64,000 bases of DNA from Marinovum algicola (GCF_900109145.1 NZ_FNYY01000002.1:186001-250000); one strand, 5' to 3'; counted from the first letter of the stretch, positions 49,423-58,104 are shown. The notes: a model not told the origin generated them from the letters alone. A program made the numbers and translations.

Positions 49423-49797
49423 TCAGATGTATTCCATAACCTCGTTCATGTCGCCGAACAGGATCACGGTGTCGTCGTCGACGCGCACCATCCGCCCGTA
49501 GTGGGTGGAGGTATTGACCTCGAAGGTCTCGGCGGTCATCTCGCGACCGAGGTATTCGGTGATCTCGTCCATCTTGAAGATCAGCTTGCCCTCGCCGTCG
49601 ATGCGGATGGTCGCCGGGTTGTAGGTGATCGTCACTCTGGGGTCGTTCTCCTCCATGAATTCGGCGATGGCGCGGGCCTCGACGCTGTCGTTCATGGTGA
49701 CGCCGCATTGATGCGAGACTTCGCGCGAGGTCAGATCGATGTCCTTCATCGATTTGAAGATGTTCTGGTTCGACGCATTGCGCGCTACGGTAGACAT
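49423..49797 (-). CDS. mimD: Diiron monooxygenase coupling (effector) protein
   Basis: A 124-residue MmoB/DmpM-family protein, with no cofactor, that binds the hydroxylase and couples NADH use to substrate oxidation. Typical features are the VSHQCGVTMNDSVEARAIA segment and the strand-rich core VTITYNPATIRIDGEGKLIF. It sits 21 nt after the small hydroxylase subunit gene, the conserved position in mimABCD/prmABCD operons. Confidence 0.9.
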   Translation of the reverse strand: MSTVARNASNQNIFKSMKDIDLTSREVSHQCGVTMNDSVEARAIAEFMEENDPRVTITYNPATIRIDGEGKLIFKMDEITEYLGREMTAETFEVNTSTHYGRMVRVDDDTVILFGDMNEVMEYI

Positions 49798-49818
49798 ATC
49801 TCTTTTCCTTTCAGAAGG

Positions 49819-50880
49819 TTACTCGAGCCCCAGCTCGGCGACGATGTGATCGAGGCGCTCTTTCGAGACCGCTTTCACGTCTTCGAAGGACACCGGCTTG
49901 GAATGCGGCTGCGACCAGATCGGCTGCAATGCGGCGGCGGCCTTTTCGGCCAGGGCGCCATGTTTCGCGAGCCAGGACTTGAAGAGCGCGCGGTTGTGCG
50001 GCCCGTGCTCTTCGTCATGCGCCAGCAGGTAGATCAGATCGACGGTATTGGCGAGATTGCGCTCGAAATCCGCCTCGGCGGCCGAAATCACCGGCGGGGT
50101 GATGAAATCATTGTTGGCCGCCGCCGCCTGCATGAAGAAGCCCGAGCGGACCAGCTCGCCCACCATCGGCTCGAACACGATGTTGATGGCGAAATACTGC
50201 TCGAGGTAATCCTCGGAGCCCATGATCGTCTCGATCGCCTCGCGGCAGGGCTGCCAGATCGGGTCCTCCAGCCAGGCCTGCTTGCCCAGTTCGTCCGACC
50301 AGCCGTCGATGTCCATGCCGATTTCGGCCAGATAGAGCGTGATGTCCTGGCTCAGGCGCATCTTGTAAGACGAATTGGTCAGCGTGGCATTGTTGATCAT
50401 CTGGGTGTAGCCATAGCGCTGCGCCTGCATGAGCGAGGTGCCAAGGCCGAATTCCGCGTGTTTCCAAGCGCCCAGGTGCTTTTGCAGGATCATCTGCCAA
50501 GCCTTGTCAAAAGCCTTGTGCGCGCCGGCCTTGCGGGCATTGGCGATGACGTTCTGCACCATGGTCTCGATCTTGGACTGGCGCTGGTAATGGGTGCGTT
50601 CCCATTCCTGATCCGGGGCACGAAAGGCGTGCCAGTTCGACGACAGCGCGGCGGTGTTGTCCTTCCGATAGGCGCCGCCGCCCTTGCCGCCCTCGAATTC
50701 GATGATCCAGTTCTGGATCAGGTAGCGCTCGGGATCGGGCTGCACGTCGACGGTGACGTCCTCATAATGCGTCGCCCGCTTGCCGCGCGGCTCGAAGTAG
50801 TTGTATTTGCGGCTTTTCGAGCCGGCGAATTGCGCCGCGCCGGCAGCGCCGGATCCGACAGAACTTGATGTTGCTACCAT
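49819..50880 (-). CDS. mimC: Diiron monooxygenase hydroxylase, small (beta) subunit
   Basis: A 353-residue ferritin-fold subunit without the iron ligands. Motifs such as YNYFEPRGKRATHYEDVTVDVQ in shape, HLGAWKHAEFGLGTS and FEPMVGELVRSGFF are typical of the beta subunit of propane/phenol-type hydroxylases. It pairs with the large subunit to form the (alpha-beta)2 core. It lies between the reductase and coupling-protein genes. Confidence 0.92.
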   Translation of the reverse strand: MVATSSSVGSGAAGAAQFAGSKSRKYNYFEPRGKRATHYEDVTVDVQPDPERYLIQNWIIEFEGGKGGGAYRKDNTAALSSNWHAFRAPDQEWERTHYQRQSKIETMVQNVIANARKAGAHKAFDKAWQMILQKHLGAWKHAEFGLGTSLMQAQRYGYTQMINNATLTNSSYKMRLSQDITLYLAEIGMDIDGWSDELGKQAWLEDPIWQPCREAIETIMGSEDYLEQYFAINIVFEPMVGELVRSGFFMQAAAANNDFITPPVISAAEADFERNLANTVDLIYLLAHDEEHGPHNRALFKSWLAKHGALAEKAAAALQPIWSQPHSKPVSFEDVKAVSKERLDHIVAELGLE

Positions 50881-50927
50881 GGTAGCCTCCCTTGTGTTGT
50901 GTTCACGTCACTAGCGTTCGACCCGTC

Positions 50928-51986
50928 TCAATGGGTCGAAGAACCGGAAGTGGGGGTGAACTTGTCGTAGAAGATGCGATCGGTGTCGAAGTCGTGCATG
51001 AAGAGCACCGGGGTCAGCGCGTCGATCATCGGCGGCGGGCCGCAGGCATAGACATCGCCCGCGCCGTCGATCCCCAGCTCCTTGAGATGGCTGTCGACGT
51101 ATTCATGCACGAAGCCGCGCGCGCCCTCCCATCCGTTGGCCTCGTCCTCGTGGCTCAGCACCGGGATGAACTCGACGGTTGGATGCGCGGCGGTCAGCGC
51201 GGCGATCTCGTCGAGCTTGAACAGGTCGCTTTGCGAGCGGGCGCCATAGTAGAAATAGACCGGGCGGTCCTCGCCGCTGGCGATGTGGTCGTTCAGGATC
51301 GACCAGACCGGTGACATGCCCGAGCCCGCGCCCACCAGGATCACCGGTCCCTGTCGGTCCTCGCGTCGGAAGCACATTCCGTAGGGGCCTTCGACGCGGA
51401 CGTCGGCGCCGGCTTTGATGCCGCCGTCGTCAAGCTCGTTGCTGAACCGTCCGTCGGGGTATTTTTTGATGATGAAGCCGAGTTTCTGGGTTTCGCTCGG
51501 CGGATTTGCCATGGAGAACGAGCGTGTAATCTCCTCCCCCGCTTCGGTTTTGACCGTGATGTCGACATATTGGCCCGCCCAGAATTTCAAAGGCGCATCC
51601 AGTTCGATTTGAACCCCGCGAATGTCATGGGTGAGTTTCTGGAAGTCGACGATCTTGCCGGAGTATTGCTTGACCGGAATGGATTTCGACAGCACCTCCT
51701 CATCATAGTTGAGAAGTTCGATCTCGAGATCGCTGAACGCCAGCGACCGGCACATCAGGATATGGCCGCCGTCCTTTTCCATGTCGTTCAGCGCGAATGT
51801 GGAATAATTCTCCATCTCGCTCTCGCCGTCGAGCTGGACGCATTTGCAGGCCGAGCATTGGCCCTCCTTGCAGCCGTGCGGCAGGGCAATGCCCTGGCGG
51901 AACGCGGCGTCGAGGATGTATTCGCCGTCTTCGACCTCGAATTCCACACCGACCGGTTCCAATCGGACGTTATACGTGTCCGTCAT
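50928..51986 (-). CDS. mimB: Diiron monooxygenase NADH reductase
   Basis: A 352-residue electron-transfer component. An N-terminal plant-type [2Fe-2S] domain (Cys39, Cys44, Cys47 and Cys79; GCKEGQCSACKC) is followed by an FAD-binding domain (RSFSMANPP) and an NAD-binding domain (ILVGAGSGMSPVWSIL; ACGPPPMIDAL). It passes electrons from NADH to the diiron hydroxylase. It is the second gene of the operon, 76 nt after the large subunit, as in mim and prm clusters. Confidence 0.95.
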   Translation of the reverse strand: MTDTYNVRLEPVGVEFEVEDGEYILDAAFRQGIALPHGCKEGQCSACKCVQLDGESEMENYSTFALNDMEKDGGHILMCRSLAFSDLEIELLNYDEEVLSKSIPVKQYSGKIVDFQKLTHDIRGVQIELDAPLKFWAGQYVDITVKTEAGEEITRSFSMANPPSETQKLGFIIKKYPDGRFSNELDDGGIKAGADVRVEGPYGMCFRREDRQGPVILVGAGSGMSPVWSILNDHIASGEDRPVYFYYGARSQSDLFKLDEIAALTAAHPTVEFIPVLSHEDEANGWEGARGFVHEYVDSHLKELGIDGAGDVYACGPPPMIDALTPVLFMHDFDTDRIFYDKFTPTSGSSTH

Positions 51987-52062
51987 CGTGTCCTCCCTTT
52001 CATCGACGCGCCGTCTGACGCCTCGGGGTGCGGGGGCCGGATGCGGCCCCCGCGGTCTGCGA

Positions 52063-53727
52063 TCAGTTGCAGGGGTTGATGGTGAAGCCGGCCTGGTATT
52101 CGGCGATATGCGCCGCGCGGTCGGCCTCGTTCATGTTGCGCAGCATGTTCAGCGGCGAACGCAGGGTGTGGCCGCGCACATGCTCGAGCTTCCACATGTC
52201 CTTGTTGTCGAAGCGCAGGTGCGGCTGGGCGGTCAGGGTCTCGCCGTCGTCGCGGACGAAGTTGAGGTCCTTGATCGCATCCGCGAGATCCCAGCCGTCA
52301 TAGACGCTTTCCCATTCGCGCTTGCCCGAGAACTTGCCCATTGCCGGGGTCGGCCGGCCCTGGAATTCATCAGAAAAGGCCTCGACCGCGGTCCAGCGGT
52401 CCAGCTCATGGGCAAAGGTGTGCAGCTCGCCGTCGATCTCGTCGACCACCATGTCCTCGCGGATCAGGCAGGGCACGAGGCAGGACCAGCAGCGGTGCGG
52501 ATAGACATAGCCGGTGTCCTGATTGAAGGTGACGACGGTCTCGCCCGGCTTCGACAGCTTGGCGTACCATTTCCAGAACTCGCCGAACTCGGCGTACCAG
52601 CCCGGGTACTTGTGCTCGAACCACTCGAAGTCCTTCTCGGTCTGGGCCTCGATCCGCCAGAAGTTGACCGGCCAGCCGACGGCAAAGAACTGTGCGACCT
52701 TGTGGACGTAGTTCTTTTCGGTGATCCGCTTCCAGGCTTCCTGAACGTCGTCGTGGTGCACCTTCACGCCGTATTTCTCGAGCGGCAGCATGTAGGTCCG
52801 GTAGTAATCCTCGAAGATCCAGCGGTGCCACATCTCGGCGTAGGATTCCTTTTCCTTGTCGCGGTTGGTGGTGCCGTATTCGATGAACGTGCCGATGGCG
52901 GCGTCGACGATGGCATGGTTCTGCCAGAAGGCGTATTTCAGGTCGCGTTCCAGCAGAAGGTGGTTCTCGGGCTCCTTCAGCGCCGCCATCAGCAGCGAAT
53001 GCCCGTTGCCGATGTGGCGGCTCTCGTCCGACTGGACCGAGAGGAACACCGTGGGCAGCGCATAGTCGCCATTGCGCGCCGCTTCCGACGGCATCGCCAC
53101 GAAGAGCGTGTTGGTAAAGGCGGTCTCGGCCACGACGGTCAGATACATGCAGGCGGCGGTCATGGTGTCGCCGGTGATGAACCCCTCGCCGAACTGCCGG
53201 CCGATGGTGGTGGCGTAGCACTTGCCGAAGGCCTCTTCGGTGATGTCGAAACCGGCCGGATCGATGTAGTTCTCCATGTACCACTTCTTCAGGTTCATCT
53301 GAATCGTGGAGTGGCGGAATTCATCGACCATCTGCATGGTGAAGCCGGTGCGCAGGTCCTCGCCCGGCGACAGGCGCGCCACCATGGCCATCGAGCGCGC
53401 GGCCGAGATCTCGGGGAACGGGATGATCGCCAGAAAGAGCTTCATCCACTCGATCCAGCGGGGTTCGACATTGCGGAACATGTCACCGCGCAGGGCGGCA
53501 TCCAGCGCGCCATAGACCCGGTTGTCCTTTTCCTCTTCCATCGGGAAGTAGGAGCGCAGGACCTGCTTCATCGGGTCGCGCGGGGCCTTGGTGATCTTGT
53601 AATCCGTCGGGAAGGTGCTGGCCTCCTGCACGTAAGACGGATTCCATCCGAGATCGGAGATCTTCTTGGTGGCCTCCCCAACCGAGATACCACGTTGCGA
53701 CGTGATCTTGTTAAGCGTCAAAGTCAT
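52063..53727 (-). CDS. mimA: Diiron monooxygenase hydroxylase, large (alpha) subunit; propane/acetone/phenol type
   Basis: A 554-residue catalytic subunit. All six iron ligands of bacterial multicomponent monooxygenases are present: Glu106, Glu136 and His139 (DEFRH), Glu201, Glu235 and His238 (DESRH). Their spacing equals that of soluble methane monooxygenase (114/144/147/209/243/246) shifted by 8. The closest resemblance is to MimA/PrmA. It would hydroxylate small substrates such as propane, acetone or phenol; which one cannot be told from sequence. ATG 53727 has AAGGAGG 8 nt upstream. An overlapping start-stop ATGGCATGA begins at 53732. Confidence 0.95.
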   Translation of the reverse strand: MTLTLNKITSQRGISVGEATKKISDLGWNPSYVQEASTFPTDYKITKAPRDPMKQVLRSYFPMEEEKDNRVYGALDAALRGDMFRNVEPRWIEWMKLFLAIIPFPEISAARSMAMVARLSPGEDLRTGFTMQMVDEFRHSTIQMNLKKWYMENYIDPAGFDITEEAFGKCYATTIGRQFGEGFITGDTMTAACMYLTVVAETAFTNTLFVAMPSEAARNGDYALPTVFLSVQSDESRHIGNGHSLLMAALKEPENHLLLERDLKYAFWQNHAIVDAAIGTFIEYGTTNRDKEKESYAEMWHRWIFEDYYRTYMLPLEKYGVKVHHDDVQEAWKRITEKNYVHKVAQFFAVGWPVNFWRIEAQTEKDFEWFEHKYPGWYAEFGEFWKWYAKLSKPGETVVTFNQDTGYVYPHRCWSCLVPCLIREDMVVDEIDGELHTFAHELDRWTAVEAFSDEFQGRPTPAMGKFSGKREWESVYDGWDLADAIKDLNFVRDDGETLTAQPHLRFDNKDMWKLEHVRGHTLRSPLNMLRNMNEADRAAHIAEYQAGFTINPCN

Positions 53728-53903
53728 GCCATGAGCCTCCTTACAGCTCTGCGGCCGGGTGCCCGGCCTGTTGGCGGCTTTTGCCGTTTCGTTTGCGCGC
53801 CCGGGGGCGCCGGTTCTCGGCAAAGGTTGTGGAGATCGCGCTCCCGTCCTTCGTTCTTGCTGCCGCCCGTCCGGTGGACGCCGCGGCTTGTGCCCTACTT
53901 GTG

Positions 53904-53918
53904 GCAAGACCGGTTCCA
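53904..53918 (-). promoter_or_regulatory. Sigma-54 (-24/-12) promoter of the monooxygenase operon
   Basis: On the minus strand the sequence reads TGGAAC-CGGTC-TTGC. The GG and GC elements are exactly 12 nt apart, as required by the consensus TGGCAC-N5-TTGC; the one difference is A for C at the fourth position. Transcription would start near 53892, giving a leader of about 165 nt before mimA. Upstream (53930-54000) is an AT-rich stretch suitable for DNA bending, followed by repeated activator-like sites. The cluster also encodes a sigma-54 activator and a sigma-54 paralogue. Confidence 0.75.
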
Positions 53919-54057
53919 GAATTCGGGCTTTGTAAAAGTCGCGCGGTATTTTTTCGCTAATACGCTGATATAGAACGTTTATTTTTGATGAAATTTCTTG
54001 CGCAGGTTTTCGGGCCTACGGTCGTGACGCGCCGAAAAGGGCCAGAGTGTCGCAGAA

Positions 54058-54100
54058 CGTTACACCCTGTTTCAGCCGCGACATTACACCGCGTTACACC
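54058..54100. promoter_or_regulatory. Triple CRTTACACC repeats (candidate activator binding sites)
   Basis: CGTTACACC (54058-54066), CATTACACC (54082-54090) and CGTTACACC (54092-54100) lie about 140-185 bp upstream of the -24 element, the usual distance for sigma-54 enhancer sites. The first copy pairs with GTGTCGCA just before it (54047-54054) as an imperfect palindrome. The 472-bp gap 53728-54199 otherwise holds only the leader, the promoter and the rpoN terminator. Confidence 0.55.
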
Positions 54101-54134
54101 CGTCAGCGGCGGCCCGGTCAGGTATGCAACACGA

Positions 54135-54163
54135 AACGGCGCCCGGGTGAGCCGGACGCCGTT
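54135..54163 (-). terminator. Hairpin after the rpoN paralogue
   Basis: AACGGCGCCCGG and CCGGACGCCGTT form a 12-bp stem with one mismatch and a 5-nt loop. On the minus strand the tail is TTTCGTGT. It lies 36 nt past the rpoN stop and separates that gene from the monooxygenase promoter region. Confidence 0.6.
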
Positions 54164-54199
54164 CTGTGTTCGGTCTCGGGAGGGAATGAGAGGTGGAGA

Positions 54200-55438
54200 T
54201 CAGGCCCGCAGCCGGCGTTTTGCGGCTGCCGGAACCCCGATCTCCCGCCGGTAATTCGCCACCACCCGCCGCGAGATCGCGATGCCTTCGCCTTCCAGCA
54301 GCGCCGTCAGCCGCCGGTCGGACAGTGGCTGTCTCGGATTCTCGCCCGCCAGCAAGGCGCGAAGCCGTGCCTGCACCGCCGGTTTCGACTGTGTCGCCGC
54401 CGCCGAAGCCGCGCCGCCGAACAGCGTCCGTGCGGCGGTGATCCCGTTCGGACCCTCGATCAGAAGGCCGTTCAACACCCGGCTGACGGTGCTGAGATGA
54501 AACCCGGTCTCCGCCGCGATCTCGGACATGGTCATCGGTGCCAGCGCCGCCGGCCCGTCGCGGAAGAAGGCGCCCTGGCGCGCGACGATCTCGCCCACCA
54601 CCTGCCGCAGGGCCGAACGGCGGATCGCCAGCGCCTGTTTCAGCGCCCGCGCCCGGGCCAGCGCCGCCCGCGTCTCGGCGCCGGTGCCGCGCGGCACACC
54701 GGAGATGGCGACATCCTCTTGCAAGGACGACAGGAATTCGATCTCCCAGCCATCGCCTGTGGGGGTCAGCCGGACATCGGGTTCACGCATCAGCGTCGGA
54801 TCGCTGGAAAAGCCACTGCCCGGCTTGGGATCGAGCTGCCGCAGCTCCGCGAGGCAGGCCTGCACCGTCTCTGCCGCCAGCCCGGTGGCCGCCACCAGAC
54901 CTGCCGGGCCGCCGGTTTCGAGCACCGGAAGATGGGACAGCACCAGCCGCATGGCCGCGCTCATCCTGTCGCGCTCTTCGAGTTGAAGCCGCAGACATTC
55001 CTGCAAGTCCCGCGCGAACAATCCCGCCGGCTCGACCCGTTTCTGCACCAGCCGCAGCGCCGCGGCGATCAGATCCTGTCCCAGCCCCAGCCCCTCGGCA
55101 ATCTCGTCGACCCCGCGCCCGAGCCAGCCCGACGGCTCCAGCTCGGCGACCAGCGCGGTGATCACCCGGGCCATCAGCCCGCCCTGCCCGATCAGCCCGG
55201 TAAGCTCACGGAAAACGTGGTCATAAAGACTGTTGGCCTCCGCCACCGCCGCCATTTCAAGCACATCGGTGGCCCCGGGCGCCAGCGGTCGTGGCCGCAG
55301 CACCAGCATCGGATTGTCGCGAGCCGCCTCGGCCAGATGGGCGTCAAGCTCGGCCGCCGACATCTGCAACAGCCGCACCACCTGGCCCAGCCGGAATACC
55401 TGGCTTTGCCGTGCGCGCAGGTGCAGACCCGGCCTCAT
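54200..55438 (-). CDS. rpoN: RNA polymerase sigma-54 factor (paralogue)
   Basis: A compact 412-residue sigma-54. Region I is seen as RARQSQVFRLGQVVRLLQMS with the downstream DNPML. The core-binding region follows, and the C-terminal part has the helix-turn-helix MSEIAAETGFHLSTVSRVLNG and an RpoN box ISRRVVANYRREIG (consensus ARRTVAKYRE). ATG 55438 has GGGAGG upstream; a TTG at 55456 is the alternative. It lies directly upstream of the sigma-54-dependent monooxygenase operon and may be its dedicated sigma factor. A second, housekeeping rpoN elsewhere would be expected. Confidence 0.92.
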   Translation of the reverse strand: MRPGLHLRARQSQVFRLGQVVRLLQMSAAELDAHLAEAARDNPMLVLRPRPLAPGATDVLEMAAVAEANSLYDHVFRELTGLIGQGGLMARVITALVAELEPSGWLGRGVDEIAEGLGLGQDLIAAALRLVQKRVEPAGLFARDLQECLRLQLEERDRMSAAMRLVLSHLPVLETGGPAGLVAATGLAAETVQACLAELRQLDPKPGSGFSSDPTLMREPDVRLTPTGDGWEIEFLSSLQEDVAISGVPRGTGAETRAALARARALKQALAIRRSALRQVVGEIVARQGAFFRDGPAALAPMTMSEIAAETGFHLSTVSRVLNGLLIEGPNGITAARTLFGGAASAAATQSKPAVQARLRALLAGENPRQPLSDRRLTALLEGEGIAISRRVVANYRREIGVPAAAKRRLRA

Positions 55439-55521
55439 GTGCCCGCCTCCCGACAAAACACTGGCCCTGCGCCGCCCGGCCCGGCTATCCTCTGTGAACG
55501 AACCTCAGGGACCGCTGCGAG

Positions 55522-56475
55522 ATGAGCCAACACCCCCCGATCGGCGGTATCGTGCCGCTTGACGGCGCCGCGCCCGAATTGTCCTATCCCGGTTTGTCGC
55601 CGCAGCTTCTGGCGCGGATTACCCAGCTCTGGTCGGCCGCCGGCCTCGATTTCGACAGCCATTGGCGCCTGGCCATCCGCAGCCTTCAGGGCTTTCGCGC
55701 ACTGCCCCGCGTCGAGACCTCGGCCAGCAGCACCGATGTGGATCTCGTGTTCCTGTTCGATCAATCCGTGATCTGGGTGCGGGCCTTGCATGGTGCTGCC
55801 AATGCCGGGCGACAGCAGGGCACGCCGGGGCTGAGCCCGGCGCAATGGCACGGGCTGGCGGCGATCTCGGCGCGGCTGACCGAACAGCTGGCGGCGCTGC
55901 GCCTGCTGGCGCTGACCGACCTGCCGATGCCGGCGATGCAGATCGCGCGCGCGATCTCGGAAGATGTCGACATGGCGCTGGTGATCCTGATCCGCCGCAA
56001 ACTGGCGGCGCGCTTTGCCGCCTGCCGCACCGCCGAAGAGGCCAGCGACTTCTGGCGGCGCCATATCGCCGGCGGCCGCGCCTTTCGCAGCATCTCGGAA
56101 CGGCTTTATGCCGTGGGCATCGATCATTCCGCCGACACCGACTATGCCAAGTGGCGCAAATCGGTGCTGACGACGCTGGGGGCGGCGGTACACAGCAATG
56201 CGCTGTCCACCGGCGTGCCCGCCCGGCCGCAGGACCATGTTCTGCTGAACGGCGACTCGCTGCATTTTGCTACCTTCCGCATGCATGAGCTCTGCGCCTT
56301 TGCGCAATTGGTCGAACCCGCCCTGACCCGGGCGCTGAAAGCGGCGGCCCGCGACGAGACGCAGCCCAGCCCGCTGGCCGCCCTGGCCGCGCCGCTCTGC
56401 GACATTCTCGTCAATCAGATCCAGAGTCTTTCGGCGCCGCCCACCGCCCCCCGGCAGACGGCGAAACGTCACTAG
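55522..56475 (+). CDS. Uncharacterised protein next to the rpoN paralogue
   Basis: A 317-residue, mainly helical soluble protein, divergent from rpoN (83 nt between start codons). The centre has ordered segments (DVDLVFLFDQSVIWVRALHG; DMALVILIRRKLAARFAACRT) and the C-terminal part has HFATFRMHELCAFAQLVEPAL. No membrane segment, signal peptide or known motif is seen. It overlaps the stop of the convergent 59-residue gene by 4 nt. Function unknown. Confidence 0.75.
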   Translation: MSQHPPIGGIVPLDGAAPELSYPGLSPQLLARITQLWSAAGLDFDSHWRLAIRSLQGFRALPRVETSASSTDVDLVFLFDQSVIWVRALHGAANAGRQQGTPGLSPAQWHGLAAISARLTEQLAALRLLALTDLPMPAMQIARAISEDVDMALVILIRRKLAARFAACRTAEEASDFWRRHIAGGRAFRSISERLYAVGIDHSADTDYAKWRKSVLTTLGAAVHSNALSTGVPARPQDHVLLNGDSLHFATFRMHELCAFAQLVEPALTRALKAAARDETQPSPLAALAAPLCDILVNQIQSLSAPPTAPRQTAKRH

Positions 56476-56651
56476 TGCTTGACGTCCTGCGGCGTGCCGA
56501 GGCGGTTCTCCGCCACCCAGCGCGCCGCCAGAACCAGCGCGCCGGCGGCAAAATCCTTGCCGTGGTCCTCGACCATTTCCTCGGCCACCTTGGCCAGTTG
56601 CTGAAAGTAGCGGTCCTTGCTTTGCTCTTCCGTGGTCAGCGCTTGTGTCAT
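56472..56651 (-). CDS. Small uncharacterised protein (59 residues)
   Basis: A 59-residue helical protein (MTQALTTEEQSKDRYFQQLA ... EDHGKDFAAGALVLAARWVA ...). Start 56651 has AGGGAGG upstream. It is the last gene of a three-gene minus-strand run with the propeller and coiled-coil genes (25 nt and 0 nt spacings), so the three are almost surely one transcript. No family recognised. Confidence 0.7.
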   Translation of the reverse strand: MTQALTTEEQSKDRYFQQLAKVAEEMVEDHGKDFAAGALVLAARWVAENRLGTPQDVKH

Positions 56652-56676
56652 GGGTCTCCCTCCCTGAAGTTTCGTC

Positions 56677-57813
56677 TTACTTGAACATGTTGTTCGGAAA
56701 TGTCGCGATCGACAGCCCGCCGTCGGTGCCGCCAATGGCAAGATGCGCGCCATCGTCGGACCAGGCCAGCGCGGTCACCGCATCGCCAGTGCCCTCGCGC
56801 ACCAGCATCTCGTCGCCATGGCCGATGCGGCAGAGCATCACCAGCCCGGTGCCATATCCCACCGCGCAGAGATCGCGGCTGGGGTGCACGGCGATCCGGT
56901 CCACCAGCGTCAGCCCCGGCTTGCCGGTCTCGATCGGCGTGCCGTCGTGGGTGCCGAACGGCAGATCGGGCAAGCGCCAGCCGACAACGCGAAAGGCCCC
57001 GGAGGCGACCATCGCATCGGCCGCCGGGCTGACAGCCACATTGTGCACCGGCGCCGGAAAATCGACGATGCGGTCGGCCGTGCCGGCCGCGACATCGACC
57101 AGCAGCAGCGCCTTGTCGCGGCAACCGCCCAGCAGCCAGCGCCCGCAGGGCGACCACGTCAGTTCGAGCAGATCGCCGGCACAGGCAATCGTCGAGCCAA
57201 GCGCCGGCTCTTTGACTCCCACAAGGCTCACCTGCCCGTCGCCCCAGCAGGCAAGCCGGGTTTCATCGGCCGAAACTGCAATCCGCGCGACCGCATGCGG
57301 CAGTTCGAGACAGGCGATCTCGGCGCCGCCCGCCTCGGCCAGAAGCGACAGCCGGCTGCCGAAACCCGCCGCCAGCAGGCCGGCCCGCGGCAGCGCCGCC
57401 AGCGCCGTCGGCGCCAAACGCGGGGCGGCGTTCATCGCCAGCACCTGGCCACGGGCGGTGGCGCGCCACAACAGGCCGGTTTCGGCATGGGCAAAGGCAA
57501 GCCCCTGATCGCCCAGGCGGCCGGGCCGGACCTCCAGCCGCGCGACCGGCACCTCGGTGATCACCGGCGGCGGCAGCGGCTTGGTTCTCGGGCGGATGTT
57601 GGCCCGTCCGGTATCGGCCTCGACCCGCACCCGGCTGTCCGGGCTTTCGGCGTCCTTGACCGAAACGAAGGCCAGCCGGCCATCCGCCAGCAGCGCCGAG
57701 AGCGCGCTGCCGCTGGCGTTGAAGGCCAGGCCTCTGACCTCGGTTTTCAGCGCCCATGTGCGGGCGATCAGATCGAAAAGCGTCATCGCTTGCGGCGGTT
57801 TGTGTTCGGTCAT
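56677..57813 (-). CDS. WD40-like beta-propeller protein, uncharacterised
   Basis: A 378-residue protein built of repeated 40-50-residue blades with the rhythm (LAFNASGSALSALLADGRL; IAVSADETRLACWGDGQVSL; LTWSPCGRWLLGGCRDKALL; LAWSDDGAHLAIGGTDGGLS). This is typical of WD40 or YVTN-type propellers that act as protein-binding scaffolds. There is no signal peptide, so it is cytoplasmic. It begins immediately after the coiled-coil gene stop. Its role near the rpoN paralogue and monooxygenase genes is unknown. Confidence 0.8.
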   Translation of the reverse strand: MTEHKPPQAMTLFDLIARTWALKTEVRGLAFNASGSALSALLADGRLAFVSVKDAESPDSRVRVEADTGRANIRPRTKPLPPPVITEVPVARLEVRPGRLGDQGLAFAHAETGLLWRATARGQVLAMNAAPRLAPTALAALPRAGLLAAGFGSRLSLLAEAGGAEIACLELPHAVARIAVSADETRLACWGDGQVSLVGVKEPALGSTIACAGDLLELTWSPCGRWLLGGCRDKALLLVDVAAGTADRIVDFPAPVHNVAVSPAADAMVASGAFRVVGWRLPDLPFGTHDGTPIETGKPGLTLVDRIAVHPSRDLCAVGYGTGLVMLCRIGHGDEMLVREGTGDAVTALAWSDDGAHLAIGGTDGGLSIATFPNNMFK

Positions 57814-58104
57814 TCAACTGTCCTTCCTGACGGCGGCAGCCAGCTCTTCGTCGAGCGACGAGAGCGCCTGTTCCAACCGGGTGATCCTGTGGAGATTGTC
57901 ATCCAGCGCGGCCGCGTTGCGCGCCATGGCCGCTTCGTGCTCGCTGTCGGTCACGCCGTCGCGGGCGTCTTTCATTTCGAGCACCATCATGCCGCTCGCC
58001 TTTTGGTTCAGCCGCATCTGTTCGGTATTGGCCTCCGCAATCGCCTGCGTGGCTGCCAGGCGGTCGCGGAGGATGGCGTCGATGTCGCGCAGCCGATCTG
58101 TCAT
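57814..58104 (-). CDS. Small coiled-coil protein, uncharacterised
   Basis: A 96-residue protein, highly helical with heptad-like spacing (LRDIDAILRDRLAATQAIAE; LDDNLHRITRLEQALSSLDE), probably forming a coiled-coil dimer. It is the first gene of the coiled coil-propeller-59-residue run. No family recognised. The 383 bp before it contain TGTAA-type inverted repeats like those upstream of the monooxygenase operon. Confidence 0.7.
   Translation of the reverse strand: MTDRLRDIDAILRDRLAATQAIAEANTEQMRLNQKASGMMVLEMKDARDGVTDSEHEAAMARNAAALDDNLHRITRLEQALSSLDEELAAAVRKDS

Noticed and set aside
48139-53973. Long plus-strand frames (909 and 709 codons) across the monooxygenase genes
   Set aside because: They are antisense to well-supported mimA-D genes and have compositions typical of reverse-strand shadows.
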